Shown: positions 22,487-29,805, counted from the first letter of the stretch. The stretch is 39,807 bases of DNA from Clavibacter tessellarius (GCF_001618005.1 NZ_LQXA01000050.1:1-39807); one strand, 5' to 3'. The notes: generated by a model not told the origin, from the letters alone. Made by a program: numbers and translations.

Positions 22487-22975
22487 CTACGGCGTGTAGT
22501 TCTCCACGGCCTGGATCTCGACGGGGATCTCGCGGCCGTTCGGCGCCGTGTACGCGCCCTTCTGCCCGACCTCCCAGCCGATGATGGCGGTGCCCAGCGG
22601 CGACTGCTCGCTGTAGACGTCGAGGTCGCTGTCGCCCGCGATCTCGCGGTTGCCGAGCAGGAACTTCGTCTCGTCGCCGGCGATGAGCGCGGTGACGACC
22701 GTGCCGGGCTCCACGACGCCGTGGCTCTCCGGGGCGTCGCCCACCTCGGCCGTGCGGAGCAGCTGCGTGAGCTGGCGGATGCGGGCCTCGATCTTGCCCT
22801 GCTCCTCCTTGGCGGCGTGGTAGCCGCCGTTCTCCTTGAGGTCGCCCTCCTCGCGGGCGATCTCGATCTTCTTCGCGATCTCCTCGCGGCCCTGCACGCT
22901 GAGGGTGTCGAGCTCCCTGCTGAGGCGGTCGAACGCCTCCTGGGTCAGCCAGGTGACTGCCTGCTCCTGCGCCAC
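22487..22975 (-). CDS. greA: Transcription elongation factor GreA
   Basis: A 162-residue GreA that rescues backtracked RNA polymerase by stimulating cleavage of the nascent transcript. The N-terminal coiled coil (about 10-80) contains EIAREEGDLKENGGYHAAKEEQGKIEARI, whose acidic tip D-L-K-E-N sits in the polymerase channel, and the C-terminal FKBP-like domain contains SPLGTAIIGWEVGQKGAYTAPNG. The GTG start has AAGGAG with 6-nt spacing. Length and motifs are standard. It lies upstream of the shared ilvA/greA terminator and downstream of the DUF4307 gene on the same strand, separated by 60 nt; whether these two share a promoter is unclear. Confidence 0.95.
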   Translation of the reverse strand: MAQEQAVTWLTQEAFDRLSRELDTLSVQGREEIAKKIEIAREEGDLKENGGYHAAKEEQGKIEARIRQLTQLLRTAEVGDAPESHGVVEPGTVVTALIAGDETKFLLGNREIAGDSDLDVYSEQSPLGTAIIGWEVGQKGAYTAPNGREIPVEIQAVENYTP

Positions 22976-23035
22976 GATGGACTCCTTGCACTCGCACGGA
23001 CGCCCCGACGGATCCGTCGAGGCGAATCCCCCACT

Positions 23036-23530
23036 CTAGGCGGGCCAGCAGCTGTGGATCAACCCGGTGACGGCCGGCCCGGTGGTGCGCAGGCGCACGG
23101 TCTCGGTGCGCTCGACGCCGTCCTGCGCGGGCAGCTCGACGACCTTCCAGCCCACGATGGAGCGCTGCTCGTCCTGCGCCTGCACCGCGCACCACGCCTC
23201 CTGGCCGGCGGGCATGACGACCGAGAACGTGACGTCGATGGTGCGCGCGTCGACGACGTCGAAGGCGCGGTCGGTGGCGTCGATGGATCCGGACGCCTGG
23301 TCGAGCCCGGCCCACAGCACCCAGGCGCCGAACACCAGCGCGACGAGCCCGCCGGCGATGCCGTAGAGCCAGCGCTGGCGGATGCGCGCGGGACGCGTGC
23401 GGCCGTACCGCTCGTCGAGCGCGGCGGTCGAGACGGGGGCGGGGACGCGGTGCTCGACGGTCTCGTCGTCGTCCATGGAGGGGCCCGCGGAGGGGCCCGG
23501 GGATGCGGGGGAGCGGGACTCGGTCGTCAC
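23036..23530 (-). CDS. DUF4307 domain-containing membrane protein
   Basis: A 164-residue protein of the DUF4307 family with no known function. A variable, Pro/Ser/Asp-rich N-terminus is followed by LDERYGRTRPARIRQRW, the conserved pre-membrane block (around residue 40), one membrane helix (about 60-80), and an extracytoplasmic domain with VTFSVVMPAGQEAWCAVQAQDEQRSIVGWKVVELP (key residues C, Q, G, W) and a C-terminal Cys. The GTG start at 23530 is chosen because GGAGGAG stands 6 nt upstream; an ATG at 23551 would add 7 residues but would sit upstream of that site. The gene is divergent from mca, an arrangement also common in other actinobacteria. Confidence 0.88.
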   Translation of the reverse strand: MTTESRSPASPGPSAGPSMDDDETVEHRVPAPVSTAALDERYGRTRPARIRQRWLYGIAGGLVALVFGAWVLWAGLDQASGSIDATDRAFDVVDARTIDVTFSVVMPAGQEAWCAVQAQDEQRSIVGWKVVELPAQDGVERTETVRLRTTGPAVTGLIHSCWPA

Positions 23531-23597
23531 GGCGATCTCCTCCACACGCACCTTGTACTCTGGGGATCAAGACTACATTCCCCACCCTTGGAGCCCC

Positions 23598-24506
23598 GTG
23601 ACCCTGCGCCTCATGGCCGTGCATGCCCACCCCGACGACGAGTCGAGCAAGGGCGCCGCGACGTACACCCGCTACACGCAGGAGGGCGCCGAGGTCATGG
23701 TCGTCAGCTGCACGGGCGGCGAGGCGGGCGACATCCTCAACGAGGGTCTCGAGGACCGCGCGATGGCCGAGCGCGACCTGCCGGGCCTCCGCCGCATCGA
23801 GATGGCGCGTGCGCAGGCCGTCATGGGCGTGCAGCACCGCTGGCTGGGCTACGTCGACTCGGGCATGGCGCGCGAGGACGGCTCGCTGCCGCCCGCGTCG
23901 TTCGCGAGCATCCCGGTGGAGGTCTCCGCCGAGCCGCTCATCCGCCTGGTCCGCGCCTTCCGCCCGCACGTCCTCGTGGCGTACGACGAGAACGGCGGCT
24001 ACCCGCACCCCGACCACATCCAGGCGCACGTCGTGGCCATGGAGGCCTGGCGCGAGTCCGGCGTCGCCGGCTCCTACCCCGACGCGGGCGAGCCGTGGGA
24101 GGTCCGCAAGCTCTACTTCGACCGGATCTTCAACGGCACCAAGATCCGCGCCGTGCGCGAGCACCTGGTCGCCGCGGACGCCGGTCCCGAGATGCTCGAG
24201 GCCGTCGACGAGATGCTCGGCTGGATGGGCGACCGCCCTGACCTCTCCACGACGCGCGTGCACGTCGCCGACCACTTCGAGGCCCGCGACCGCGCCCTCC
24301 TGTCGCACGCGAGCCAGGTCGCCCCCGACAGCACGTTCTTCCGCTGGCCGCGCGACCTGCAGCAGCGCGCCTGGCCCTTCGAGGACTTCCAGCTCGTCGA
24401 GTCGCGCGTGCCGGTGCCGGAGCCCGAGGACGACCTGTTCGCCGGCATCGCGGACGACGGGTCGGCCGAGGTCCCGTCCGTCGCCGACCGGGCGGAGCGC
24501 GCCTGA
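23598..24506 (+). CDS. mca: Mycothiol S-conjugate amidase Mca
   Basis: A 302-residue LmbE/MshB-type zinc amidase. Mca cleaves mycothiol S-conjugates to a mercapturic acid that is exported and GlcN-Ins that is recycled, so it is a detoxification enzyme restricted to actinobacteria. The zinc motif AHPDDES is near residue 9. CTGGEAGDILN follows, and ENGGYPHPDHIQAH carries the third zinc ligand (His in HPDH). Compared with MshB, which makes mycothiol, the longer C-terminal part with ASQVAPDSTFFRWP...WPFEDFQLV is typical of Mca. The GTG start at 23598 has GGAG a few bases upstream; an ATG five codons later is possible. A TACATT hexamer at 23574-23579 may be the -10 element. Confidence 0.9.
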   Translation: MTLRLMAVHAHPDDESSKGAATYTRYTQEGAEVMVVSCTGGEAGDILNEGLEDRAMAERDLPGLRRIEMARAQAVMGVQHRWLGYVDSGMAREDGSLPPASFASIPVEVSAEPLIRLVRAFRPHVLVAYDENGGYPHPDHIQAHVVAMEAWRESGVAGSYPDAGEPWEVRKLYFDRIFNGTKIRAVREHLVAADAGPEMLEAVDEMLGWMGDRPDLSTTRVHVADHFEARDRALLSHASQVAPDSTFFRWPRDLQQRAWPFEDFQLVESRVPVPEPEDDLFAGIADDGSAEVPSVADRAERA

Positions 24507-24841
24507 TGGGCTCGGACCTGGCCCTCCGGCTCGCCGCCGCCGTCACGACCCCGAGCCCCACGCCCACGGCCGAGTTCGATCCGAACACCGTCTCGCCCGG
24601 CCCCGTCGGCTTCATCGCCATCTTCTTCGTGGCCGTGATGGTGCTGCTGCTCATGGTCGACATGACCCGCCGGATCCGCCGCACGCGCTACCGCGAGGAG
24701 ATCCGCGGCCGGCTCGAGGCGGAGAAGCTCGAGGCCGACCTCGCGCGCGACTCGGCGCCCGAGAGGGACCGCCGGGCGACGGACCCCGACGGCGACGACC
24801 CCGCGGATCCGGATGCTCCCGCGGGTCCGCCGCGCGGCTGA
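24506..24841 (+). CDS. Small single-pass membrane protein, hypothetical
   Basis: A 111-residue protein of unknown function. It has a short N-terminal part, one strong membrane helix (about 34-54, GFIAIFFVAVMVLLLMVDM), then a basic stretch (RRIRRTRYREEIRGRLEAEKLEADLARD) likely helical at the cytosolic membrane face, and an acidic Asp/Pro-rich tail. The start ATG overlaps the mca stop by one base (TGATG), so it is cotranslated with mca. Small membrane proteins of this shape often follow mca in related genomes, though this comes from memory of the gene order, not a search. Confidence 0.8.
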   Translation: MGSDLALRLAAAVTTPSPTPTAEFDPNTVSPGPVGFIAIFFVAVMVLLLMVDMTRRIRRTRYREEIRGRLEAEKLEADLARDSAPERDRRATDPDGDDPADPDAPAGPPRG

Positions 24842-24915
24842 ACGACGCCCCTGCCGGGTGGCGGGTCCGCCCCCGCGCTGTGGACGCCCGTCGGCCCGCC
24901 TGGGCCTCGGACCCG

Positions 24916-24921
24916 TATTCT
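24916..24921 (+). promoter_or_regulatory. -10 element of first small secreted protein gene
   Basis: TATTCT ends 26 nt before the ATG at 24948. The leader CCCACGAGAACGGAGT is shared with the second copy, where the spacing is identical. Confidence 0.55.
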
Positions 24922-24947
24922 CGTGACCCCCACGAGAACGGAGTCCC

Positions 24948-25214
24948 ATGGACACGACATCCTCCACGCCCTCGGGCCGATCCCCGCTTCGCCCCGTCCG
25001 GGCCGCATCCGTCACGGCCCTCGCCGCGATCGCGCTCTCCGCCACGGTCGGCCTCGGCATCGCCCACGCATCCGCCGCAGCGACCGCGTCCGCGGCTCCG
25101 GATGGGGTCAACGTCAGCGCCATGGGCCACAACCACAGCCAGCCCGAGCCGCATCCCGAGTACGAGTGGGCGCCCCCGAGGAGCACCTGGGGCCACCGCG
25201 ACCTCCACGGCTGA
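24948..25214 (+). CDS. Small secreted protein, tandem family member 1
   Basis: An 88-residue secreted protein of unknown function. GRSPLRPVRAAS precedes a hydrophobic core (about 20-39) ending in GIAHAS, a likely signal peptidase site. The mature part is only about 45 residues: Ala-rich, then DGVNVSAMGHNHS, then a Pro/Glu/Trp/His-rich tail ending GHRDLHG. It is paralogous to the next gene: the first 45 residues and the AMGHNHS motif are nearly identical, while the tails share almost nothing. The His/Asn-rich motif might bind metal, which is inference. GAGAACGGAG (24934-24943) serves as ribosome site. A conserved hairpin lies just downstream. Confidence 0.8.
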   Translation: MDTTSSTPSGRSPLRPVRAASVTALAAIALSATVGLGIAHASAAATASAAPDGVNVSAMGHNHSQPEPHPEYEWAPPRSTWGHRDLHG

Positions 25215-25237
25215 TGGCGACCGGCTGATCACCCGTC

Positions 25238-25274
25238 CGACGGCCGGCGTCCCCATGCGGGGCGCCGGCCGTCG
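25238..25274 (+). terminator. Conserved bulged hairpin, copy 1
   Basis: CCGACGGCCGGCG, a bulged T, and CCCC pair with GGGG-CGCCGGCCGTCGG around the loop ATGC. The same stem, including the bulged T at position 25250, recurs at 25673 and 26273. Confidence 0.7.
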
Positions 25275-25348
25275 CTCGTCCGCCCGCCTCGCGCACAGAC
25301 CCGTCCGCGTGCTGTGCACGCTCGACGACCCGCGGCCCGTCGGGTCCG

Positions 25349-25354
25349 TAGTCT
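25349..25354 (+). promoter_or_regulatory. -10 element of second small secreted protein gene
   Basis: TAGTCT ends 26 nt before the ATG at 25381, the same distance as in copy 1. The region between is nearly identical to the copy 1 leader. Confidence 0.55.
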
Positions 25355-25380
25355 CCTGGTCCCCACGAGAACGGAGTTCC

Positions 25381-25650
25381 ATGAACACGTCATCCACCAC
25401 GACCCCGGGCCGATCCCCGCTGCGTCCCGTCCGCGCCGCATCCATCACGGCCCTCGCCGCGATCGCGTTCTCCGCAACGGTCGGCCTGGGCATCGCGCAC
25501 GCATCCGCGTCCGCCTCCGCGACCGCCGCCTCGGACGGAGCCAGCGTCATCGCCATGGGACACAACCACAGCCCGGCTGACCCGGGTTTCGACGGCTCGG
25601 GACTGCCCTCGGTCGGGGGCTGGATCCGCAACCACCACGGGCACGGGTGA
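25381..25650 (+). CDS. Small secreted protein, tandem family member 2
   Basis: An 89-residue paralogue of the preceding gene, likewise secreted. Shared parts are GRSPLRPVRAAS, the signal peptide core TALAAIAFSATVGLGIAHAS, and AMGHNHS at about 58-64. The tail differs completely, being Gly/Ser-rich with WIRNHHGHG at the end. Both tails end in His- and Gly-rich residues. The pattern of constant leader, short constant motif and variable tail resembles families of secreted effectors or precursor peptides, but no modifying enzyme is nearby. The ribosome site GAGAACGGAG has the same spacing as in copy 1. Confidence 0.8.
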   Translation: MNTSSTTTPGRSPLRPVRAASITALAAIAFSATVGLGIAHASASASATAASDGASVIAMGHNHSPADPGFDGSGLPSVGGWIRNHHGHG

Positions 25651-25672
25651 TCAGCGGCTGAGCCGCCCGCCC

Positions 25673-25707
25673 ACGGCCGGCGTCCCCATCCGAGGGGCGC
25701 CGGCCGT
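25673..25707 (+). terminator. Conserved bulged hairpin, copy 2
   Basis: ACGGCCGGCG, a bulged T (25683) and CCCC (25684-25687) pair with GGGG (25694-25697) and CGCCGGCCGT (25698-25707). Stem, bulge and the following TCGCTCG match copy 1. Confidence 0.7.
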
Positions 25708-25801
25708 CGCTCGCGCGCTGGCTCGCCACCCGGGCGCCCCGGCCGTCACCTCCCCTGGTTCCCACATCCCATCGTCCGCACGACATAGGAGACACACCCA
25801 C

Positions 25802-26263
25802 ATGACCCTCGAATCCCCCTCGACCACCTCGCCTCGACGGTTCCGCATGGCGGGTGCCCTCGCCGCCTCGCTCGCGATCGTCCTCGCGGCCGGTATCGGT
25901 GCTGCGCCGGCATCCGCCCAGACGCTCGAGCAATCGGCGGCGACGGTCCCGTATGTCCGAGTCCAGCTCCAGACGCACTGGACCCCGCGCGGCGCCAACG
26001 TCAGGTCGATCAGGATCCATGGCCTCCCCGGCTTCCCCGACTCGACCTTCAACCAGTGCTACTCGATGGGCGCCTACGTCCCCGGGATCGATGCCTGGCC
26101 CTACATCAAGGTCGACGTGCCCCAGGGTCCGTACAAGATCACCAGCTACACCGGCCCGTGGTGCGGCGAGGCCTTCAAGACGAAGCGCGGCGTCGGGTTG
26201 ATGTACACGGACTACCGCAACTGGATGGTCAGCTCGGACGACCAGCCGACTCCACGCGGCTGA
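25802..26263 (+). CDS. Secreted protein of unknown function (153 aa)
   Basis: A 153-residue secreted protein I do not recognise. Basic residues (PRRFRMAG) precede a signal peptide core (about 16-36) ending APASAQ. The mature domain of about 115 residues has two Cys (in FNQCYSMG and GPWCGEAF) that could form one disulfide, many aromatic residues, and alternating strands such as YVRVQLQTHWTPRG and YIKVDVPQGPYKITSYTG, which suggest a small beta-sheet domain. AGGAG (25786-25790) lies about 11 nt upstream of the ATG. It follows the two small paralogues and is followed by the third copy of the same hairpin, so it belongs to the same secreted-protein cassette though its sequence is different. Confidence 0.8.
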   Translation: MTLESPSTTSPRRFRMAGALAASLAIVLAAGIGAAPASAQTLEQSAATVPYVRVQLQTHWTPRGANVRSIRIHGLPGFPDSTFNQCYSMGAYVPGIDAWPYIKVDVPQGPYKITSYTGPWCGEAFKTKRGVGLMYTDYRNWMVSSDDQPTPRG

Positions 26264-26272
26264 TCGGCGCGC

Positions 26273-26306
26273 CGGCCGGCGTCCCCCGTCCAGGGGGCGC
26301 CGGCCG
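26273..26306 (+). terminator. Conserved bulged hairpin, copy 3
   Basis: CGGCCGGCG, a bulged T (26282) and CCCCC (26283-26287) pair with GGGGG (26293-26297) and CGCCGGCCG (26298-26306). The downstream TCGCTCGTCCGCCCG is identical to that after copy 1. Confidence 0.7.
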
Positions 26307-26377
26307 TCGCTCGTCCGCCCGTTCGCCACCTGCGCGACTCCCGCCATTAACCCGCCCTCCTTAGCTTGGCCAGGCAA

Positions 26378-26395
26378 GGAGGGAACGTTCCCTCC
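26378..26395. promoter_or_regulatory. 18-bp perfect palindrome, probable LacI-family operator
   Basis: GGAGGGAAC-GTTCCCTCC is a perfect inverted repeat with a central CG, as in LacI-family operators, 25 nt before the start of the sugar importer operon. A second dyad overlaps it: CCCTCCTT (26355-26362) matches AAGGAGGG (26376-26383). The regulator is not in the window. Confidence 0.65.
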
Positions 26396-26419
26396 CCCTG
26401 CTCCACGAGGAGGTCCGAC

Positions 26420-27418
26420 GTGACGCACGCCCCCGCGCCCACCCGGGTCGCGCCGAAGCCCCAGGCGGTGTCGACGCCGGACCCGACGGCCGTCCAGCCG
26501 GCCGGCACGCGTCCAGGATCCGGCGCCCGCCGTCGTCGGAAGCCGGGCCGGATCCGCGACGGGCTCCTGTTCCTCGCCTTCGTCGGCCCCAACGTGCTGC
26601 TGCTCGCGGTCTTCACCTACAAGCCCCTGCTCGAGTCCTTCTACTACTCCACGCTGCAGTGGAACATCGGCTCGCAGGTCGCGCGCGAGGTCGGCCTCGC
26701 CAACTACGTCGCCTGGTTCCAGGATCCGCAGACCCCCACGGTCGTCGGCGTCACGCTGGTGTTCACGGGCGTCACGGTCGTCGGCTCGATGGCGCTGGGG
26801 CTCGGCGTCGCCGCGCTGCTGAACCGGAAGATCAAGCTGCGCGGCCCGGTCCGCACCATCATCGTCGCGCCCTACGTGCTCTCCGGCGTGGCGGTCGGCT
26901 TCCTCTGGCTCTACGTCTTCGACCCGAACTTCGGCCTCATCTCCGCGGGCCTGTCCGCCCTCGGCCTGCCCTCGCCCGACTGGTACAACGACCCGGGCGC
27001 CGCGCTCGCGATGGTGACCACCGTGCAGGTCTGGCGCGACCTCGGCTACTGCGCGCTCATCTACCTCGCGGGCCTCCAGGCGGTGCCGAAGGACCTGATG
27101 GACGCGGCGGCCCTCGACGGCGCCGGCCGGCTGCGCACCTTCGTGCGCATCGTGCTGCCGATGCTCAGCCCCACGACGTTCTTCCTCAGCGTGACCACGC
27201 TGCTCAGCTCGCTGCAGACCTTCGACCTCATCAGCGCGATGACCAAGGGCGGTCCGCTGCAGGGCACGACCACGATGATGTACCAGATCTACCACGAGGG
27301 CTTCGTGGCCGGACGGGCCGGCTACTCGTCGGCCGTCGCCACGATCCTCTTCCTCGTCCTGCTCGTCGTCACGCTCGTCCAGCTCGTCGTCGTCCAGCGG
27401 AAGGTGCACTACTCGTGA
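26420..27418 (+). CDS. Sugar ABC transporter permease, MalF/UgpA-like
   Basis: A 332-residue inner-membrane permease of the carbohydrate uptake type 1 group. A 45-residue Pro/Ala/Arg-rich cytosolic head is followed by six membrane helices and the EAA loop KDLMDAAALDGAGRLRTFVRIVLPMLSP, which docks the ATPase. The GTG start at 26420 is chosen because GAGGAGG (26407-26413) lies 6 nt upstream; earlier in-frame starts would run through the palindromic operator. The stop overlaps the GTG of the second permease by 4 nt. It should form the membrane pore with that partner and receive sugar from the binding protein at 28384. No ATPase is encoded, so a shared MsmK/MalK-type subunit from elsewhere is expected. 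Confidence 0.92.
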   Translation: MTHAPAPTRVAPKPQAVSTPDPTAVQPAGTRPGSGARRRRKPGRIRDGLLFLAFVGPNVLLLAVFTYKPLLESFYYSTLQWNIGSQVAREVGLANYVAWFQDPQTPTVVGVTLVFTGVTVVGSMALGLGVAALLNRKIKLRGPVRTIIVAPYVLSGVAVGFLWLYVFDPNFGLISAGLSALGLPSPDWYNDPGAALAMVTTVQVWRDLGYCALIYLAGLQAVPKDLMDAAALDGAGRLRTFVRIVLPMLSPTTFFLSVTTLLSSLQTFDLISAMTKGGPLQGTTTMMYQIYHEGFVAGRAGYSSAVATILFLVLLVVTLVQLVVVQRKVHYS

Positions 27419-28323
27419 CCGCGACCCTCACCCGCCCCGAGCCCGCGGCGGTGCCCGGCGCCCCGCGCCGGCGCGGCGCACGTCGACCCGGCGCCTCCGG
27501 ATCCGCCCGCCCGCCGCTCGCGGGCACCTACCTCGCGCTCGCCCTCGCCGTGCTCGTGATGCTGCTGCCGCTCATCTGGATGGTGCTCACGAGCTTCAAG
27601 GACTTCGGCGAGATCTACTCCGTGCCGCTGAAGCTGCTGCCGTCGTCGTTCGCGCCCTCGAACTACGCCAGGGCGTCCGACACGGTCTCCTTCTCCACGC
27701 TCGCGACCAACAGCGTCATCAAGACGGTGGTGGGATCCGGCCTCAAGGTGCTGCTCGGGCTGCTGACCGCGTACGCGCTCGTGTTCATCCGCGTGCCGTT
27801 CAAGAACGTGTGGTTCGGCGTCGTGATCCTCGCGCTCCTCGTGCCGCAGCAGATCGTTATGATCCCGAACTACCAGGTCATCGCGGGCCTCGGCTGGATC
27901 AACACCTACCCGGGCCTCATCCTCCCAGGCGTCGCGAGCGCCTACGGCACGTTCCTCTTCCGCCAGCACTTCCTCACGCTGCCCGGCTCCGTGCTCGAGG
28001 CAGCGTCGATGGACGGCGCGGGTCACCTGCGCCGGCTGTGGTCGTTCGTGATCCCCATGTCGGGCCCGACGATCGCCGCCGTAGCGCTCGTCTCCGTCGT
28101 CGGCGAGTGGAACGACTACCTGTGGCCGCTGCTCGTCACGACCGACCCGAAGATGATGACCCTGCCGGTCGGCCTCACCCTCCTGCAGGACACGACGGGC
28201 ATCACGAACTGGGGCGTGCTCATGGCCGGGACGGTCATCGTCACGCTGCCCGTGCTCGCCGTCTTCCTCGTGTTCCAGCGACGCATCGTCGGCGGCCTCA
28301 CCGCCGGCGCCGTCACGGGCTGA
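27415..28323 (+). CDS. Sugar ABC transporter permease, MalG/UgpE-like
   Basis: A 302-residue partner permease of the MalG type with six membrane helices; its first helix (about 43-63) is LALAVLVMLLPLIWMVLTSFK. The EAA loop reads LEAASMDGAGHLRRLWSFVIPMSGP. The typical SEWNDYLWPL-like block appears as GEWNDYLWPLLVT, and QRRIVGGLTAGAVTG closes the protein, as in many members of the family. It begins at a GTG overlapping the upstream stop, so the pair is translationally coupled. The transported sugar cannot be deduced; no glycosidase gene neighbours the operon to suggest one. Confidence 0.92.
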   Translation: MTATLTRPEPAAVPGAPRRRGARRPGASGSARPPLAGTYLALALAVLVMLLPLIWMVLTSFKDFGEIYSVPLKLLPSSFAPSNYARASDTVSFSTLATNSVIKTVVGSGLKVLLGLLTAYALVFIRVPFKNVWFGVVILALLVPQQIVMIPNYQVIAGLGWINTYPGLILPGVASAYGTFLFRQHFLTLPGSVLEAASMDGAGHLRRLWSFVIPMSGPTIAAVALVSVVGEWNDYLWPLLVTTDPKMMTLPVGLTLLQDTTGITNWGVLMAGTVIVTLPVLAVFLVFQRRIVGGLTAGAVTG

Positions 28324-28383
28324 GCCCGCCCTCCCTCGTCCCCCTTCCCGATCCCGCGCACCGACCCGATCCCCAGGAGAAGC

Positions 28384-29760
28384 ATGCCCATCGACCCGCG
28401 CTCGGCCTTCCGCGCCGCCGCCTCCCGCCCGTTCGACCGCCGCGACGTCCTGAAGATGGGCGCCGTGCTCGGCGGCACCGCGTTCCTCGCCGCCTGCTCG
28501 GGCCCCTCGGTCGGCGGCGCCGCGGCGACCGCCGCGCCCGACACCGACTGGGAGGGCGTGCAGCCCGCGAAGGACATCACCTGGTGGACGACGCACCCCG
28601 GCCAGACCTCCGACCTCGAGGCGCAGTTCGCCGCCGACTTCCTCGCGAAGACGGGCATCACCGTCAACGTCGTCACGGGCGGCGCGAGCTACGACGAGAT
28701 CGCGCAGAAGCTGCAGGCGGCCGCGGGCACCGACAGCATGCCCGACATGGTGAACGCGAGCGACACCTGGTGGTTCCGCTACATGGTCAACAAGCAGTCC
28801 ATCGCGATGGACGGCCTCATGGCGCACCTCGACTTCCAGCTCGACGACTACAACAAGGTGTTCCTCGACGACTACCTCTACGGCGGCGCGCGCTACGCCG
28901 TGCCGTACGCCCGGTCGACGCCGATCTTCTACTACGACAAGTCGATCTGGTCGGAGGCCGGCCTGCCCGACCGCGCGCCCGACACCTGGGCGGAGCTCGA
29001 GGAGTGGGCGCCGGCGATCATGAAGGCCGCCGGCGGCACGCCCGCCGTCCGCCTGCCGCAGGGATCCATCGGCACCTGGGCGATGAGCAACATGCTCTGG
29101 GGTCGCGGCGGCCAGTACTCCGACGGCTGGGACCTGAAGCTCGACCAGCCCGAGACCCTCGAGGCGGCCGGCTACGCCCGCGGTCTCGTCTTCGACTCCA
29201 AGATCGCGAACGTCGCGGCGGCCAGCGGCGACACCGCCGTCGACTTCGCGGGCGGCCTCGCGCCGTGCACCATCGCCTCGGCCGGTGCCGTCGGCATCGT
29301 CACCGCCAGCGCCAAGTTCCCCGTCGGCACCGGCGTGCTCCCCGGCGGTCCGCAGGGGCAGTTCGTCCCCACGGGCGGCACGGGCCTCGCGGTGGTCGGC
29401 AGCAAGACCAAGGAGCAGCAGCTCGCCGCCGGCATGTTCATCAAGCACGTCACCGAGGTCGACCAGCAGGTCGCCTTCGCCAAGAAGACGGGCTATGCCC
29501 CGGTGCGCACCTCGGCCGGCGAGTCGTCCGACCTGACGGGCTTCTGGGCGTCGAACCCGGCCTTCCGCACCGTGTACGACAGCCTCGAGCACGTCCGCTC
29601 GCAGGACTGGGCGCGGACGCTGATCCCCAACGGCGACACCTACCTGCAGCAGCCGTGGGCGCAGATCCTCTCGCAGGGCGCGGATCCCGCCGCCGTGTTC
29701 CCGGCCGCCGCGACGCAGCTGACCTCGGCCTACAAGGAGAACGTGCAGCCGTACCTGTAG
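28384..29760 (+). CDS. Sugar ABC transporter substrate-binding lipoprotein
   Basis: A 458-residue extracellular binding protein of the SBP_bac_1 family. The N-terminus has a twin-arginine-like sequence (DRRDVLKMG, R19-R20) followed by a lipobox LAAC with lipidated C38, so it is probably exported folded by Tat and anchored in the membrane. The mature part starts with KDITWWTTHPGQTSDLEAQFAADF, contains YAVPYARSTPIFYYDKSIWSEAGL, and ends with an LTSAYKENVQPYL stretch, all typical of oligosaccharide-binding proteins. AGGAGA (28375-28380) is the ribosome site. It completes the importer operon and is followed by a terminator shared with the convergent TrhA gene. Confidence 0.93.
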   Translation: MPIDPRSAFRAAASRPFDRRDVLKMGAVLGGTAFLAACSGPSVGGAAATAAPDTDWEGVQPAKDITWWTTHPGQTSDLEAQFAADFLAKTGITVNVVTGGASYDEIAQKLQAAAGTDSMPDMVNASDTWWFRYMVNKQSIAMDGLMAHLDFQLDDYNKVFLDDYLYGGARYAVPYARSTPIFYYDKSIWSEAGLPDRAPDTWAELEEWAPAIMKAAGGTPAVRLPQGSIGTWAMSNMLWGRGGQYSDGWDLKLDQPETLEAAGYARGLVFDSKIANVAAASGDTAVDFAGGLAPCTIASAGAVGIVTASAKFPVGTGVLPGGPQGQFVPTGGTGLAVVGSKTKEQQLAAGMFIKHVTEVDQQVAFAKKTGYAPVRTSAGESSDLTGFWASNPAFRTVYDSLEHVRSQDWARTLIPNGDTYLQQPWAQILSQGADPAAVFPAAATQLTSAYKENVQPYL

Positions 29761-29768
29761 CGGGCGCC

Positions 29769-29805
29769 GACGCACCCGCCCGATCAGACGACGGGCGGGT
29801 GCGTC
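29769..29805. terminator. Hairpin between importer operon and convergent TrhA gene
   Basis: A perfect 14-bp stem, GACGCACCCGCCCG (29769-29782) with 29792-29805, and a 9-nt loop. Its loop contains the stop codon of the minus-strand TrhA gene (29784-29786), so one arm is coding. Confidence 0.75.

Noticed and set aside
23036-24506. Mca being MshB (mycothiol biosynthesis deacetylase)
   Set aside because: The C-terminal segment and overall blocks fit Mca better; both belong to the same zinc amidase family, so the call rests on those blocks.
24948-25650. RiPP precursor peptide locus
   Set aside because: The leader looks like a Sec signal peptide and no maturase, protease or dedicated exporter is adjacent. 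The resemblance is only in the constant-leader, variable-tail pattern.
24948-26306. CRISPR-like array because of repeated hairpins
   Set aside because: Only three copies, spaced by whole protein-coding genes, with no cas genes.
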